Both the position numbers and the translations under genes were made by a program. From NCBI RefSeq assembly GCF_000382165.1, contig NZ_KB907723.1:1-64000 (forward strand): 64,000 nt of DNA, given 5' to 3'. This DNA comes from Arsukibacterium perlucidum DSM 18276 (GTDB lineage Bacteria > Pseudomonadota > Gammaproteobacteria > Enterobacterales > Alteromonadaceae). This document shows, piece by piece, positions 53,129 to 63,696 of the stretch (position 1 is the first letter of the stretch; each line of letters starts with the position of its first letter). The notes below the pieces were generated by a model. The model made no database searches, was not told where the DNA came from, and saw nothing but the letters and a program-made list of their open reading frames with translations.

Positions 53129-54042
53129 GGCAGTGCAGAGCGAGTCAGGGCTTTACACTGGTAGAGTTAATGATTGCTTTGGTTCTGGGGTTGGTGCTTC
53201 TGGGCGGCGTTATCGGGGTGTTTTTGTCTAATCAGACCACTAACCGGGTAAATAACGAACTGGCCTCTTTGCAAAGCAGTGCCCGCTTAGCGTTTCAGCT
53301 AATGTCACAGGATATCCGCAGTGCTGGTTTCGCGGGGTGTAACAATTCAGTACGGGTTGTCAGTGTGATTGGTGGTGCACCTGCCTGGTCGCAATGGCAG
53401 GGCGGTTTAGAAGGCTTCGCTGCCGGTACTAACGGTGTGAGTGAGTCTATACGCTTAATGTATGGAGCCGGCGCTACGGCGTCTGTTAGCAGCCATGTGC
53501 CGCCACTGTTAAATCTTAATGAAGCGTCTCCTCTTCAGGCTGGCGAAATTGCCATGTTATGTGATGACACACTGGCGGCAATTTTCCAGGTAGCAGCCAC
53601 AGCACCAAATGTTGTCAGCCATGCCGCTGCTGCTCCACTCAATTGTTCTGAAGATTTGGGGTATCAGTCTCCGCTTGTTTGCGCTGCTCCCCGGCCGCGC
53701 GTCTTTCTAGGGGGAGCCATGTTAATGCGCTTAGAGTCTGCGTTGTGGCTGGTGGCTGCCAGTGCTGACGATCCGGCAATTAATTCCTTATATCGGGAAA
53801 TTATTATCGGAGGCAATATGGTACGAGAGGAAGTTTTGTTTGGGGTGGCAAGTTTGACCCTGGCCTATCAGGATGGCAATCAACCCTTTGGCCCTGCTGC
53901 TTTTTCACCAGCAGTAGCTATGGGAAATGTCACCGGTGTACAGGTTTCATTGGTTATGGATCCGAATGCCTTTACCAACGCCGACCTGCCGATAGAAATG
54001 CGGACCATTGAATTTTTTGCTGCTGTGCGCAACAGGTTATGA
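53125..54042 (+). CDS. pilW: Minor pilin PilW
   Basis: 305 aa. The prepilin site SQG/FTLVELMIALVLGLVLLGG is followed by the PilW hallmark SSARLAFQLMSQDIRSAGFAGC. The C-terminal part includes a beta-rich domain. It is a tip-complex subunit; genes before and after are within 10 bp, so it is cotranscribed. Confidence 0.9.
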   Translation: MRQCRASQGFTLVELMIALVLGLVLLGGVIGVFLSNQTTNRVNNELASLQSSARLAFQLMSQDIRSAGFAGCNNSVRVVSVIGGAPAWSQWQGGLEGFAAGTNGVSESIRLMYGAGATASVSSHVPPLLNLNEASPLQAGEIAMLCDDTLAAIFQVAATAPNVVSHAAAAPLNCSEDLGYQSPLVCAAPRPRVFLGGAMLMRLESALWLVAASADDPAINSLYREIIIGGNMVREEVLFGVASLTLAYQDGNQPFGPAAFSPAVAMGNVTGVQVSLVMDPNAFTNADLPIEMRTIEFFAAVRNRL

Positions 54043-54051
54043 GGTAATAAA

Positions 54052-54564
54052 ATGAAACACTATTATCGTCAAAATGGTGCTGTACTGGTTGTTGCCTTGT
54101 TATTGCTGCTGGTGATAACGCTGGTGTCAGTGGCCAGTATGCAGCGTTCAGTTATGCAGGAGCGAATGACGGCGAATTTATATGAACGACAACTGGCGGT
54201 GCAACAAGTTGAAGCTGCGTTGCGTTCTGCTGAAAACTGGATTGCTGCGCAAGTGCCTGATCCAAGATTACAGATTCCAGCAAATGGCTGGTTTTACGAT
54301 GTACCGGTATTAGTCGACGTTGACCGTTGGCTGGACCCGTTAACAGAATGGCGTGCTGCGCCCGTTATAAATGCAGATATGGCCAGTTCAGCCCAGTACT
54401 TTATTGAGTATCTTGGCGAGTGGCCTTCACCAGTCAGGCCTGATTGCGCGAGTAACACGACCATCGACAGTGATTGTTTATCGCCGACTTTTCGGGTAAC
54501 GGCCAGGAATATTGTGACACCCGGCACTCCGGAAGTGTTAATGCAAACCATCTGGCGTTTGTAA
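54052..54564 (+). CDS. pilX: Minor pilin PilX
   Basis: 170 aa. The N-terminal helix follows QNGAVLVVALLLLLVITLVSVASMQRSVMQERMTAN, typical of PilX, including the MQERM stretch and the absence of the usual Glu5. Four cysteines lie in the C-terminal half (DCASN, DSDCLS). It is a tip-complex subunit that connects to PilY1. Confidence 0.88.
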   Translation: MKHYYRQNGAVLVVALLLLLVITLVSVASMQRSVMQERMTANLYERQLAVQQVEAALRSAENWIAAQVPDPRLQIPANGWFYDVPVLVDVDRWLDPLTEWRAAPVINADMASSAQYFIEYLGEWPSPVRPDCASNTTIDSDCLSPTFRVTARNIVTPGTPEVLMQTIWRL

Positions 54565-54583
54565 GGTTATGAGGATATTTAAA

Positions 54584-57500
54584 ATGAGCAACAATAACAG
54601 AGTGCCTATGAAGAACTGGCTGATGTTAAGCTTTGGTGTGCTGTTTGGGGCATCGACTGCCCATGCAGCGACAACGCTTTCTATTCCTCAGGTGCCATTA
54701 CAAACGGGCAGTGATGTACCGCCAAATATCCTGTTTATGCTGGATGATTCCGGTTCAATGGCGTGGTCGTATATGCCTGATAGTGTCAGTGGCGTATGCA
54801 GGAATGATACCAGCGTGACGAACAGAGCGCGGGGGAGATCTCCAGATTACAATGAATCGTACTTTAATCCTGACTTAACTTATTTACCACCTCTGGAAGC
54901 AAACGGTGCATCTTACCCGGATGCGACATTTACAGCGGCTAAATTCAATGGCTATAACAGCAGTTCCTCAACTGTCAATCTGCAAACCAGTTTCAGGGCA
55001 ACCTGGCAGTATCAGGATGGTGGAAGTGATGCATTTTGTGGTAGCGCGGGCGCTGCGGATTATTATTTATTCGATACGACGCTCTGTACAGATCGGAATA
55101 ATAACAGTTGCTACAGGCGCTATATTGTTGCTGATCAGGACAGTGAGACCATCCAGAATTTTGCCAACTGGTATTCTTACTATCGAAGCCGCCTTATGTC
55201 TTCAAAAGCGGGTATCGGTAGGGCATTCCAGACGTTACCCGAGACTATGCGGGTTGGCTATGGCAGGTTAAACCGCAACCCTGAAGTAGAGCGTGGTGTA
55301 AGAGCATTTGAAGGTGCAGGTAAAAATCAGTTTTATAATTGGCTTTATGGCAGGCCTGACACGACCTCTGGTACTCCGTTAAAATCTACTTTGCAAGCTG
55401 CCGGGGATTATTTTAAAACGAATGAACCATATCGGGCAGAGCCTGAAAATACCAGTAGTGGTCTGGTATCATGCCGGCAAAATTTCACAGTGTTAATGAC
55501 TGACGGTTTTTACACTAATCAGAGCCGGGGTTTCAGCGATTCAGATGGTGATGGCAGAAGTGATACCCTGGCGGATATCGCCCATCATTACTGGAAAACG
55601 GATTTACGGCTAGACTTAGAGAATAATGTGCCCAGTGGTACCTTGGATCCGGCTGACTGGCAACATATGGTGACATATGGAGTTGGTCTTGGCGTTGATG
55701 GTTCTATAACAAATGTTGAAGATGCCAAAAAGTGGCCCATTAATGATAGTCGCTGGCCAACGCCCGATACTAACCCCAAAAAAATTGATGATTTATTACA
55801 CGCTGGTGTCAATAGCCGCGGCGGTTTTTTCAGTGCGAAAGATCCCGAAACATTTAATAATGAATTAACCAATACCCTGCGTAATATCGTTGACCGGGTT
55901 GCCTCTGCATCCAACCTTGCTGCAACGACTACCTCGTTGCAGGAAGATAAAAGTGTGTTCCAGGCCTCTTTCAATACCTCAACCTGGAGTGGTGATTTGG
56001 TTAGTCGGGATGTTGAAACATTAAGCGTGCAGTGGTCCGCTAACTTCCCTGCATGGGCAGACCGGAAAATTCTGACCAGTCGCGGTGCGGGCGCCAATCC
56101 TAGTAGTTTTGCATTCAGTTGGTCCAATCTCTCCACTGATGAAAAATCAGCACTAAATAACGAAGATACTGTTAATTACTTGCGTGGCAACAAATCAAAA
56201 GAAAAGTCTGGCACAAACCCGACTGGCATATTCCGGGAAAGATCGTCCTTGCTTGGCGATATCGCGCATTCGTCACCTGTGTATATTGGTGAGTCACAGA
56301 ATCGGAATTATCAGCGTTACAGCAGCTGGGGTGAGGCATCAAGCTATCAGACATATTTAGCGTCGACCAAAACCCGGGCTCCGCAGGTTTTCGTCGGTGC
56401 AAATGACGGTATGTTTCATGCGTTTGATGCCGATGCTTCATCTGCCACCGCAGGTATTGAAACCTTTGCATATATACCACAGGCAATGCTGAAGCCCGAA
56501 GCAAGGCTGGTTGATTTTGCCAGCCTGGATTATGAGCACAGGTTCTATACTGATGGTTCACCCACTGTGGCTGATGTCTATATTGGTGGCAGCTGGCGTA
56601 CTGTAATGGTTAGTACCCTGGGGCGGGGCGGTGACTGGATGTTTGCCCTGGATGTTACTGATCCGACGGCCATAAAAGTGCTATGGGATATTAAATTGCC
56701 TGAGCTGGGTATCATGCCACACAAACCAGTAATCACCCGTTTAAATAACGGCCGCTGGTCAGTCGTTACCGGCTATGGTTATAACAATAGCGCCGGAAAG
56801 TCAGGTTTGTTGGTTATAGACCTGGAAAAAGGTGCAGATATGGAGATTGTGAAACTTGAAACTTCCTCCACTGATTCTTATGGTCTGGCTCAGGTAGAGG
56901 GATGGGATCAGAATAAAAATGGTAATACCGATTGGTTCTTTGCCGGTGATATTAACGGCAATGTCTGGAAATTTGATCTTAGCGCATCTTCTACCGGGGG
57001 CTGGCAAGTAGCAAATAGCGGCACTCCATTATTTGTTGCGCGGGATACAGCGCTTAAGCGCCAGCCAATTACCGGTGGGGTAACGCTGGAAAGCCACCCG
57101 GAAACGGCCGAATTATGGATATTCTTTGGTACCGGTAAGTTTATAGAAACCGGTGACAGTGTGAATGCTGATAGCCAGAGCTGGTATGGTATTAAAGATG
57201 GTGCAACTATATCGGGTCGCGGCCAGTTAGTGTCCCGCACTATGACCAATGTAGACTATGTGAACCCTGATACTGGTGAGAATCGAAGTGCCCGCAGTCT
57301 GCCCTATGTTGCCGGCAATGATATGGATGGTAAACGCGGCTGGGTAATGGACTTAGTCGATACCCGGGAGCGGATAACCTCAAAACCCAGAATTGTAGGT
57401 GGAACTTTAGTAATGAACACTATTATTCCTGACACCGATTTGTGTAATCCACAAGGCGATGGCTGGATAATGGCGGTAGACCCCTTTAAAGGTTCCCGTT

Positions 57501-57739
57501 TAAATTATCATTTCTTTGACTTGTCACGGGACGATGAATTTAAAGATTCAGATGCATTGTCTAGTGGTGATGCTGCGAGTGGAGTTAAATTCGATGGGAT
57601 GCCAAGCGAGCCAGTATTGTTTACCGATGGAGATCGTTCTACATTAATTTTCGGTGATTCCAATGTCGGTCTCAATCGAGAACCGGTCAACGTGCAGATA
57701 CGGCGCGGTCGTTTATCATGGCGGGAGATGATTAACTAA
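54584..57739 (+). CDS. pilY1: Type IV pilus tip adhesin PilY1
   Basis: About 1051 aa with a signal peptide ([16 protein letters not shown]). A von Willebrand A-like domain carries a MIDAS DxSxS (LDDSGSM, Asp54/Ser56/Ser58). The C-terminal half is a PilY1 beta-propeller ([28 protein letters not shown]) with the calcium loop DQNKNGNTD (775-783) followed by [14 protein letters not shown]. PilY1 sits at the pilus tip, acts in adhesion and calcium-controlled retraction, and signals to the minor pilins. ATG 54584 has GAGG nine bases upstream and is better than ATG 54569. Confidence 0.93.
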   Translation: MSNNNRVPMKNWLMLSFGVLFGASTAHAATTLSIPQVPLQTGSDVPPNILFMLDDSGSMAWSYMPDSVSGVCRNDTSVTNRARGRSPDYNESYFNPDLTYLPPLEANGASYPDATFTAAKFNGYNSSSSTVNLQTSFRATWQYQDGGSDAFCGSAGAADYYLFDTTLCTDRNNNSCYRRYIVADQDSETIQNFANWYSYYRSRLMSSKAGIGRAFQTLPETMRVGYGRLNRNPEVERGVRAFEGAGKNQFYNWLYGRPDTTSGTPLKSTLQAAGDYFKTNEPYRAEPENTSSGLVSCRQNFTVLMTDGFYTNQSRGFSDSDGDGRSDTLADIAHHYWKTDLRLDLENNVPSGTLDPADWQHMVTYGVGLGVDGSITNVEDAKKWPINDSRWPTPDTNPKKIDDLLHAGVNSRGGFFSAKDPETFNNELTNTLRNIVDRVASASNLAATTTSLQEDKSVFQASFNTSTWSGDLVSRDVETLSVQWSANFPAWADRKILTSRGAGANPSSFAFSWSNLSTDEKSALNNEDTVNYLRGNKSKEKSGTNPTGIFRERSSLLGDIAHSSPVYIGESQNRNYQRYSSWGEASSYQTYLASTKTRAPQVFVGANDGMFHAFDADASSATAGIETFAYIPQAMLKPEARLVDFASLDYEHRFYTDGSPTVADVYIGGSWRTVMVSTLGRGGDWMFALDVTDPTAIKVLWDIKLPELGIMPHKPVITRLNNGRWSVVTGYGYNNSAGKSGLLVIDLEKGADMEIVKLETSSTDSYGLAQVEGWDQNKNGNTDWFFAGDINGNVWKFDLSASSTGGWQVANSGTPLFVARDTALKRQPITGGVTLESHPETAELWIFFGTGKFIETGDSVNADSQSWYGIKDGATISGRGQLVSRTMTNVDYVNPDTGENRSARSLPYVAGNDMDGKRGWVMDLVDTRERITSKPRIVGGTLVMNTIIPDTDLCNPQGDGWIMAVDPFKGSRLNYHFFDLSRDDEFKDSDALSSGDAASGVKFDGMPSEPVLFTDGDRSTLIFGDSNVGLNREPVNVQIRRGRLSWREMIN

Positions 57740-58161
57740 TGACAGCTTACAGCACTAACCAGAAAGGTATGACCCTGATAGAGATAATGATTGTGGTGGC
57801 AATTGTTGGCATTCTTGCTGCGGTTGCCTACCCATCATATCAGAATCATGTTTTACGCAGCCATAGAGCAGCAGCAACCAGTTGCCTGCTGGAGTTATCA
57901 CAATTTATGGAGCGTAATTATACCCAGAACATGCGATACGACTCGGTCGGTTTTGCCTTGCCAAACCTGCAATGTATGACAGAGTCGGCCAACCGATATG
58001 CTTACACCAGTGTCCAGGCGCAGCGGACGTATACCGTTACGGCAACGGCCAGAGGCCCACAGGCAAATGATACAGATTGTCAATCGCTTGGTATTAACCA
58101 GGCGGGGACTAAGTTAGTAGATGACGCCAGTGTGGCCGCAGCTGTTGCAGCGTGCTGGTAA
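57739..58161 (+). CDS. pilE: Minor pilin PilE
   Basis: 140 aa. The prepilin site [31 protein letters not shown] is followed by [18 protein letters not shown], the PilE pattern (QFMER-YT). The ATG overlaps the pilY1 stop by one base. It closes the first minor-pilin operon; 77 bp of AT-rich DNA follow before the second set. Confidence 0.9.
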   Translation: MTAYSTNQKGMTLIEIMIVVAIVGILAAVAYPSYQNHVLRSHRAAATSCLLELSQFMERNYTQNMRYDSVGFALPNLQCMTESANRYAYTSVQAQRTYTVTATARGPQANDTDCQSLGINQAGTKLVDDASVAAAVAACW

Positions 58162-58238
58162 ATTTAAAGCTTAAAATTTGATCTTTTGAAATATTGTTGT
58201 AACTTTATAGTTAAGTAAATTAACTATGGCATAGGGAT

Positions 58239-58742
58239 ATGCGGTTACAACACGGTTTTAGTCTGCTGGAAGTTTTAATCACTTTACTGATATTGAAGTT
58301 GGGTTTGCTGGGCGTGTTAGCCGGGCAAACTCTGGCTTTACAGTATGTTATCGATGCCACTCAGAGAGCCACAGCCGTCGCGCTCAGCGCTGCCCTGGTG
58401 CAGGAACTTAGCGCCACTATTTCCGATCATCCCGCTTTTTCCCTGGAACTTACTTCTGCCAGCCCGGCTGCGCTGCCAACCTGCTCTGCAGATATTCTTT
58501 GCACGGACGCCGAACTTCGCGATTATCAGTTGGGGCGCTGGCAACAATTGTGGCAGCCCAGTTTGGAGACGGGTGCGACAGCCCCCTTGTTTGCCCCCCA
58601 ATTTTGTTTGCAGTTTGCTGATAACAGCCTGCAGTTACAAGTCAGCTGGCAACAGCGTGCCCATGCTGACAATGCCGCGCTAGTAAATTGTGAAGCCGGC
58701 CCGGGGCGCTCTGCCCTGGCATTGACAGCGCGGATCCGTTAA
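58239..58742 (+). CDS. Second PilV-like minor pilin
   Basis: 167 aa. The prepilin site QHG/FSLLEVLITLLILKLGLLGVLAGQ is followed by a PilV-type helix (ALQYVIDATQRATAVALSAALVQEL). Cysteine-rich (PTCSADILCTD). It has diverged strongly from pilV at 52718, sharing only the N-terminal helix, so it is an ancient duplicate or an acquired set rather than a recent copy. It begins the second V-W-X-Y-E run; AGGG precedes ATG 58239. Confidence 0.8.
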   Translation: MRLQHGFSLLEVLITLLILKLGLLGVLAGQTLALQYVIDATQRATAVALSAALVQELSATISDHPAFSLELTSASPAALPTCSADILCTDAELRDYQLGRWQQLWQPSLETGATAPLFAPQFCLQFADNSLQLQVSWQQRAHADNAALVNCEAGPGRSALALTARIR

Positions 58743-58744
58743 TT

Positions 58745-59695
58745 ATGGCTAGTCGCGGCTTTTCACTGGTAGAACTATTAATTGCCATGCTATTGGGCTT
58801 GCTGTTGCTGGGGTTTACGGTCCAGATTTTTGCCAGCCTCGCTGCATCTACCCGGCAAAGTCAACAATTAGCTCAGCTCCAGCAAAATGGCCAGTTGGCC
58901 CTCAATTTGTTACACAACGAATTACAAAACAGTGGATTCTGGGGCGGCGTCAGCCTGAATGATATTACAGCTGCGGTTGTTGATATCGCGGCGCCAGCAC
59001 CTGACTGCGTAGAAGATGAAATTGACACTGGCAGTTTTCCGGTTAGTGGCGAGAGGTTTGCCAGCTTATATGCCCGGGTTGCGGCCCCCGGGCGCCAGTT
59101 AAATTGCCTGACATCATTGGCACCAGACAGTGAAATACTGCAACTTAAACGAGCCATTGGCCTGGCAGTTGGCCGGGATGAACTGCGTCCCAATCGTTTT
59201 TATATTGCACCACATTGGCAGCAAAGCCGCTTTATCAGTCGTGACAGCGCAAATCTTGAGGCTGACAGTTTGTTTTACCCTTATCAGCATTTAGTTTTTT
59301 ATATTCAGAACCAGCGAATTGATGAGCAAACTGTACCCGTGCTAATGCGCAAAAGACTGGTGCGCTCAGCCAGCGGCGCTGCCCGGATAGCAACAGATTC
59401 AGTAATTGATGGTGTTGAAAGGCTGCATTTTGAATTTGGCATCGATGCTAATCTGGATGGCCGCCTAAATTATATGCTGCCAACCACAGCGATGAGCAGT
59501 GAGCATTGGCAACAGCAACTTGGCCATATTGTCAGTATCCGCTTTTATATCCTGGTGCGCAGCACCTTACCGGATCCTCGTTATGTCAACCAGCAAGTCT
59601 ATCAGATGGGAGCAGCCCGGTTTGAGGCTGCGGACGATCATTACCGGCGTTTACTGCTGGCTGGCAGCGTGTATTTTTCTAACGCCACAAACTAG
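58745..59695 (+). CDS. Second PilW-like minor pilin
   Basis: 316 aa. The prepilin site SRG/FSLVELLIAMLLGLLLLGFTVQ is followed by LQQNGQLALNLLHNELQNSGFWGG, matching the PilW signature. The central Cys pair and the C-terminal HIVSIRFYILVRST segment follow PilW architecture. It starts 3 bp after the PilV-like gene. Confidence 0.82.
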   Translation: MASRGFSLVELLIAMLLGLLLLGFTVQIFASLAASTRQSQQLAQLQQNGQLALNLLHNELQNSGFWGGVSLNDITAAVVDIAAPAPDCVEDEIDTGSFPVSGERFASLYARVAAPGRQLNCLTSLAPDSEILQLKRAIGLAVGRDELRPNRFYIAPHWQQSRFISRDSANLEADSLFYPYQHLVFYIQNQRIDEQTVPVLMRKRLVRSASGAARIATDSVIDGVERLHFEFGIDANLDGRLNYMLPTTAMSSEHWQQQLGHIVSIRFYILVRSTLPDPRYVNQQVYQMGAARFEAADDHYRRLLLAGSVYFSNATN

Positions 59696-59732
59696 CCATA
59701 GCGGCGAAGGGCAACTAATACAGGGAGGTTGT

Positions 59733-60116
59733 ATGCGACAGAGCGGTGTAGCGCTGGTTAGCGCTTTAATCTTTCTGCTGGTAATGCTGTTAATTGTCAG
59801 TGCAAATTTATTTATCAGCCAAATGAGTATTAAATCAGCACAAGCTGCTCAGCGGCAGCTGCTGTTTGAACAGCGGGCTCTGGCGCTGCATCTGAGTTCG
59901 CTAAGCGATGCTACCAGTGCCAGTAGTGAGGCTGATCTAACCATCATCAGCCGCTGCCCGGCCAGTTATGCAGTCTGGTCTGATTCACTTATTCAATGTG
60001 ATTTGTTAACGCTGGCAACAAGTTTGCTATCTGATGATAGCCGGTATGCCACCAGTTACAACAGCATGTTACTGCGCCAGAAACTTGTCGCGGGGGAGGT
60101 ACTTGATGCAGAGTAA
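59733..60116 (+). CDS. Second PilX-like minor pilin, short
   Basis: 127 aa from ATG 59733 (CAGGGAGG upstream; the frame is open back to 59499 inside the previous gene). The N-terminal SGVALVSALIFLLVMLLIVSANLF stretch lacks Glu5, as in PilX, and is followed by a QMSIKSAQAAQRQLLFEQRALALHL helix. It is about 40 residues shorter than pilX at 54052. It overlaps the next gene by 11 bp. Confidence 0.72.
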   Translation: MRQSGVALVSALIFLLVMLLIVSANLFISQMSIKSAQAAQRQLLFEQRALALHLSSLSDATSASSEADLTIISRCPASYAVWSDSLIQCDLLTLATSLLSDDSRYATSYNSMLLRQKLVAGEVLDAE

Positions 60117-61287
60117 CCGATTAAAAAATCATTCCGGAACAGATAACAAAACAGCAGCGCAGCTTAGTCAGATAGCGAAGTTCGGTCTATTGTTGGCTAT
60201 TGTGTTGCTGAGCATGCTGGCAGCTGCTGTTTTTTGTTTCAGCGTACTGGCAGCAACACCTGAGTGCTGGCGCCAGCCAGCAGAACCCCATGCGCTGGAG
60301 TTTAACGGCCACAGCAGTTCGTCGGGGCCGTTACAACGCTTTTTGCATCATAATGAGTTGGATGGCAATGGCCAACTGGCATTGTATCCGGCCGATAGCA
60401 CTGTACCCTTGGCTGCACTAAATGCCTGGCCACTGCCAGACGGTATGGGTATGGCTAGTCCTTTTTTTGCCAGCCCGCAGCCGCTGGATAGTGACTATGA
60501 CGGCGTGGTCGACCAGCTTATCAGTACCGACCTAACCGGCCGGGTTTGGTTAACCGAAGTTGCAGCAAGCGGCTTTGGCCTGACAGTATTGCTGGCAGAC
60601 TTAACTCATAGCGAATGGCGCTTTATCGCCAGCGCGGGCATCGTAGATGTCAGTTTGCCATTACCTTTGCGCGCCGCTGGTGTGGCGTCCCGCCACAAAT
60701 TGTTGTTGCTGGTCGCCAGAAATATCAGTAATGGCGAAGATGCAATCATTGCCGTAAGGTTGCAGGCGTATTCAATTGAACCAGAGCTAATTCAGTTTGA
60801 CGCACTGTTTGACCGTACTGAAGTAACAGAGACAGAGCGAGTGGATGGCCTGAGCGATGAGCTGTGGTCGGCAATAGTCGGCAGTAGCGGCTGGTGGGTG
60901 CAGTTAGCCGGCCAGCTTACCCAGCCTCCCAAAGTGGTTGCAGGGGTAATTTACAGCGCTGTAGCGACCAGCGATTTTAATGCCCTTGTATGTGCTGAGC
61001 AGAGTGCTGAACACAGTCTGGTGGCGCTGCATTTGCACAGTGCCGGCCTGGTTTATAACCAGCGGCGTTTCCGGCTGCTAAACGGTGAGGGCCGGTTAAA
61101 ATTGCAACAACAGGCAGATGGTAGCGCCGCGCTGGTGTTAGACAGTGTTGACGGGCAGCAGCTGGTATTGGCTGATTTAAAGATGATTTCGCCAGCCTGT
61201 CCGGACTGTTCAGAGCTGCTGCAGCTGGATCAATTTCCGCGTTGGTTGAAATTAGCAACCTATCGCCAGGAAACAGGAGCTCATTAA
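60106..61287 (+). CDS. Miniature PilY1-like protein in the second minor pilin set
   Basis: 393 aa from ATG 60106 (GGGGGAGG upstream). An N-terminal hydrophobic helix ([20 protein letters not shown]) is followed by a segment with DSDYDGVVD (residues 128-136) and [13 protein letters not shown]. This repeats the PilY1 pattern of calcium loop then [13 protein letters not shown]. No MIDAS or von Willebrand A domain and only part of a propeller are present; the length is about 40 percent of PilY1. Its place between the X-like and E-like genes is exactly that of pilY1 in the first operon. A calcium-sensing tip factor for a second pilus state is the inferred role. Confidence 0.6.
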   Translation: MQSNRLKNHSGTDNKTAAQLSQIAKFGLLLAIVLLSMLAAAVFCFSVLAATPECWRQPAEPHALEFNGHSSSSGPLQRFLHHNELDGNGQLALYPADSTVPLAALNAWPLPDGMGMASPFFASPQPLDSDYDGVVDQLISTDLTGRVWLTEVAASGFGLTVLLADLTHSEWRFIASAGIVDVSLPLPLRAAGVASRHKLLLLVARNISNGEDAIIAVRLQAYSIEPELIQFDALFDRTEVTETERVDGLSDELWSAIVGSSGWWVQLAGQLTQPPKVVAGVIYSAVATSDFNALVCAEQSAEHSLVALHLHSAGLVYNQRRFRLLNGEGRLKLQQQADGSAALVLDSVDGQQLVLADLKMISPACPDCSELLQLDQFPRWLKLATYRQETGAH

Positions 61288-61697
61288 TGTTCACTGCTAC
61301 CTGGAAAGGCTTTACCATAATTGAGCTAATGGTGGTAGTGGCGATAGTTGGCATCCTCAGTGCTATCGCTTTGCCTGCTTACCAGCAATATGTGTTAAAA
61401 ACGCATCGTGCAGAGGCCAGCCGGCTGTTACTGACTGCTGCAAATTTGCAGGAGCGCCAGTTAGCAGATTATGGCCATTATACCGACAATCTTGTGTTGC
61501 TGGGGGGGGCGGCAGATGGCATTTCCAGTAGTGGTCGCTACAGGTTACAGGTGATCCTGAGCGATAGCAGCAGCTTTGAACTTATCGCATTAGCACAAGG
61601 GCCGCAAACGGCCGATCGGGATTGTCTGGTTTTTACGCTGGACCATACAGGTCAGCGCAACAGCAGTCGGCCATCTTCGTTATTCTGCTGGGATTAA
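61287..61697 (+). CDS. Second PilE-like minor pilin
   Basis: 136 aa. The prepilin site [31 protein letters not shown] is followed by [20 protein letters not shown], similar to PilE. The ATG overlaps the stop of the mini-PilY1 gene by one base. It ends the second set and shares its last 4 bp with the opposite FimT-like gene. Confidence 0.85.
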   Translation: MFTATWKGFTIIELMVVVAIVGILSAIALPAYQQYVLKTHRAEASRLLLTAANLQERQLADYGHYTDNLVLLGGAADGISSSGRYRLQVILSDSSSFELIALAQGPQTADRDCLVFTLDHTGQRNSSRPSSLFCWD

Positions 61698-62203
61698 CCG
61701 GGGCAGGGATCGGAATGAAAGGTTAGCCGGTTGCGGCCCGCCTGGTTTAGCACCAGTTTGTAATACCAGTTAAATGATGATTGGGGACAATATAAAAAGG
61801 TGCCATTTTCCAGTGCATTTAAACTGCCATCACGGCGAAACTGTAATTGGCTGCGGTTGTATTTTAACTGGTGCTGGCGAAAAACAGGCGGTATCTGCCG
61901 CAATACAAATTCCGTGTCGTTATGTGGATTAATTAAACTGAGCACTAGCGGATATCGTTGCCAGTCGCTCTGGCATTCAGTCCCGGACAGCGGACACACC
62001 CTTACCGGCTGCTGGCTGTTTGCCGCCTGGATCCTGGCATAGCCGAGGTGGCGGCTGAACTGTTGCATATAGCTTTTAGCCCGCTGCTTATTAATCAGCT
62101 CAGCCATTGCCGGTAACGCTATTTGCAGCAGAATAGCCATAATAGCCAGGCCAAGCATCAGTTCGAGTAAGGTAAGGCCTTTCTGGGGCAGCCAGGGCTT
62201 CAT
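61694..62203 (-). CDS. FimT/GspH-type pseudopilin on the opposite strand
   Basis: 169 aa. The prepilin site [31 protein letters not shown] is followed by [29 protein letters not shown], the GspH/FimT pattern, with a Cys pair (VCPLSGTEC). It is the FimU role missing from the second V-W-X-Y-E set, but it is transcribed from the other side and convergent with it, so it has its own promoter. Confidence 0.85.
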   Translation of the reverse strand: MKPWLPQKGLTLLELMLGLAIMAILLQIALPAMAELINKQRAKSYMQQFSRHLGYARIQAANSQQPVRVCPLSGTECQSDWQRYPLVLSLINPHNDTEFVLRQIPPVFRQHQLKYNRSQLQFRRDGSLNALENGTFLYCPQSSFNWYYKLVLNQAGRNRLTFHSDPCPG

Positions 62204-62334
62204 AAATGCACTCCTTGCAACTTAAAATAGTAATTAAAAGTGTAGCAAAGTTATTTATTTTTTGTATTTAAAAAGGTGTGATTAAAGGTTTGCCGCCAGC
62301 ATTTGCTGGCGTGATGATCTGGCTGCTCGCCGAA

Positions 62335-62380
62335 GGTTGGCTAGTCCTGGGTTGGCTAGTCGTAGATAGGCTAGTCGTAA
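62335..62380. repeat. 15-bp tandem repeat, three copies, at the nadE stop
   Basis: Three 15-bp units share GGCTAGTC (at 62339, 62354, 62369). On the minus strand each carries an in-frame TAG after GAC; nadE ends in the first. The unit equals five codons, so copy changes would repeat the stop region without altering the protein. Confidence 0.8.
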
Positions 62381-63195
62381 ATAGTAGGGATGGGTTCGCG
62401 TTTATGTTGGGTTTTCAGATATATACTGATTAAGCGCTCAGCTACCTCAGGCGCTACCGGTTTTCCTTCCAGAAAATCATCAATTTGCTCATAACTTAAT
62501 CCCAGCGCTGCTTCATCGGCTTTTTGCGGGCTCATGCACTCTAAGTCGGCAGTTGGCGTTTTTCCAACCAGCAGTGGTGGTGCGCCAAGTTTTTCCGCAA
62601 TAGCGCGTACCTGGCGCTTACTTAAACCAAACAGGGGGGCTAAGTCACAGGCACCATCACCCCACTTTGTGTAAAAACCGGTAATGTTTTCGGCCGAGTG
62701 ATCTGTACCGAGCACTAACCCATTGTTAAGTGCGGCAATGTGGTATTGCGCCATCATCCGGCAACGGGCTTTGACATTACCTTTGGCAAAATCGGCCTTA
62801 GCGTCATTGATATCACTTTGCCCGGCAATTGCCGTCAGCGTACTGTGATGTAATGCATCTGCAGCAGCCTTAATATTGACACTAACTGCCCTGCTTGGTT
62901 TGATAAAGCTGATGGCAAGCTGAGCCTCGTCCTCATCACGCTGCGTACCGTAGGGCAGGCGCACCGCTATAAACTGATAGCCACCACCGTGTTCTGTGTT
63001 TAATTCGTCCACAGCTAACTGGGCCAGCCGGCCACAGGTGGTTGAATCAACCCCGCCACTTATCCCGAGCACCAGGGACGTCAACCCGGCGCTTCGTAAA
63101 CGTTTTTTAATAAAACTCACCCGGCGGCTGATCTCAACGCCGGTATCAATTTCCGGTAACACCCGCATTTGGGCAATAATGTGTTCTGCCTGCAT
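62371..63195 (-). CDS. nadE: Ammonia-dependent NAD+ synthetase
   Basis: The last step of NAD synthesis: nicotinate adenine dinucleotide + ATP + NH3 to NAD. 274 aa with the P-loop [16 protein letters not shown] and substrate segments [29 protein letters not shown] and KTPTADLE. It has no glutaminase domain. It is divergent from glnB, a frequent pairing in gammaproteobacteria that links NAD synthesis with nitrogen control. Confidence 0.95.
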   Translation of the reverse strand: MQAEHIIAQMRVLPEIDTGVEISRRVSFIKKRLRSAGLTSLVLGISGGVDSTTCGRLAQLAVDELNTEHGGGYQFIAVRLPYGTQRDEDEAQLAISFIKPSRAVSVNIKAAADALHHSTLTAIAGQSDINDAKADFAKGNVKARCRMMAQYHIAALNNGLVLGTDHSAENITGFYTKWGDGACDLAPLFGLSKRQVRAIAEKLGAPPLLVGKTPTADLECMSPQKADEAALGLSYEQIDDFLEGKPVAPEVAERLISIYLKTQHKREPIPTIYD

Positions 63196-63325
63196 TCTGC
63201 TCAGCCCTCAGTTAAAAGTGGCCAATATCTTAACGTATCTGAATGAAATAGGATCAACTAATTGCTGCTAAAAAGCTGATGCTGGCCAGCGCTTGTATTA
63301 TACTGGCGCTATCTTCTGGCCCTAA

Positions 63326-63679
<354 letters not shown>

Positions 63680-63696
63680 TCCAGAGAACGCCAATT

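Noticed and set aside
62294-62311. CGCCAGC-ATTT-GCTGGCG hairpin as a terminator
   Set aside because: A 7-bp stem is present but no T run follows on either strand.
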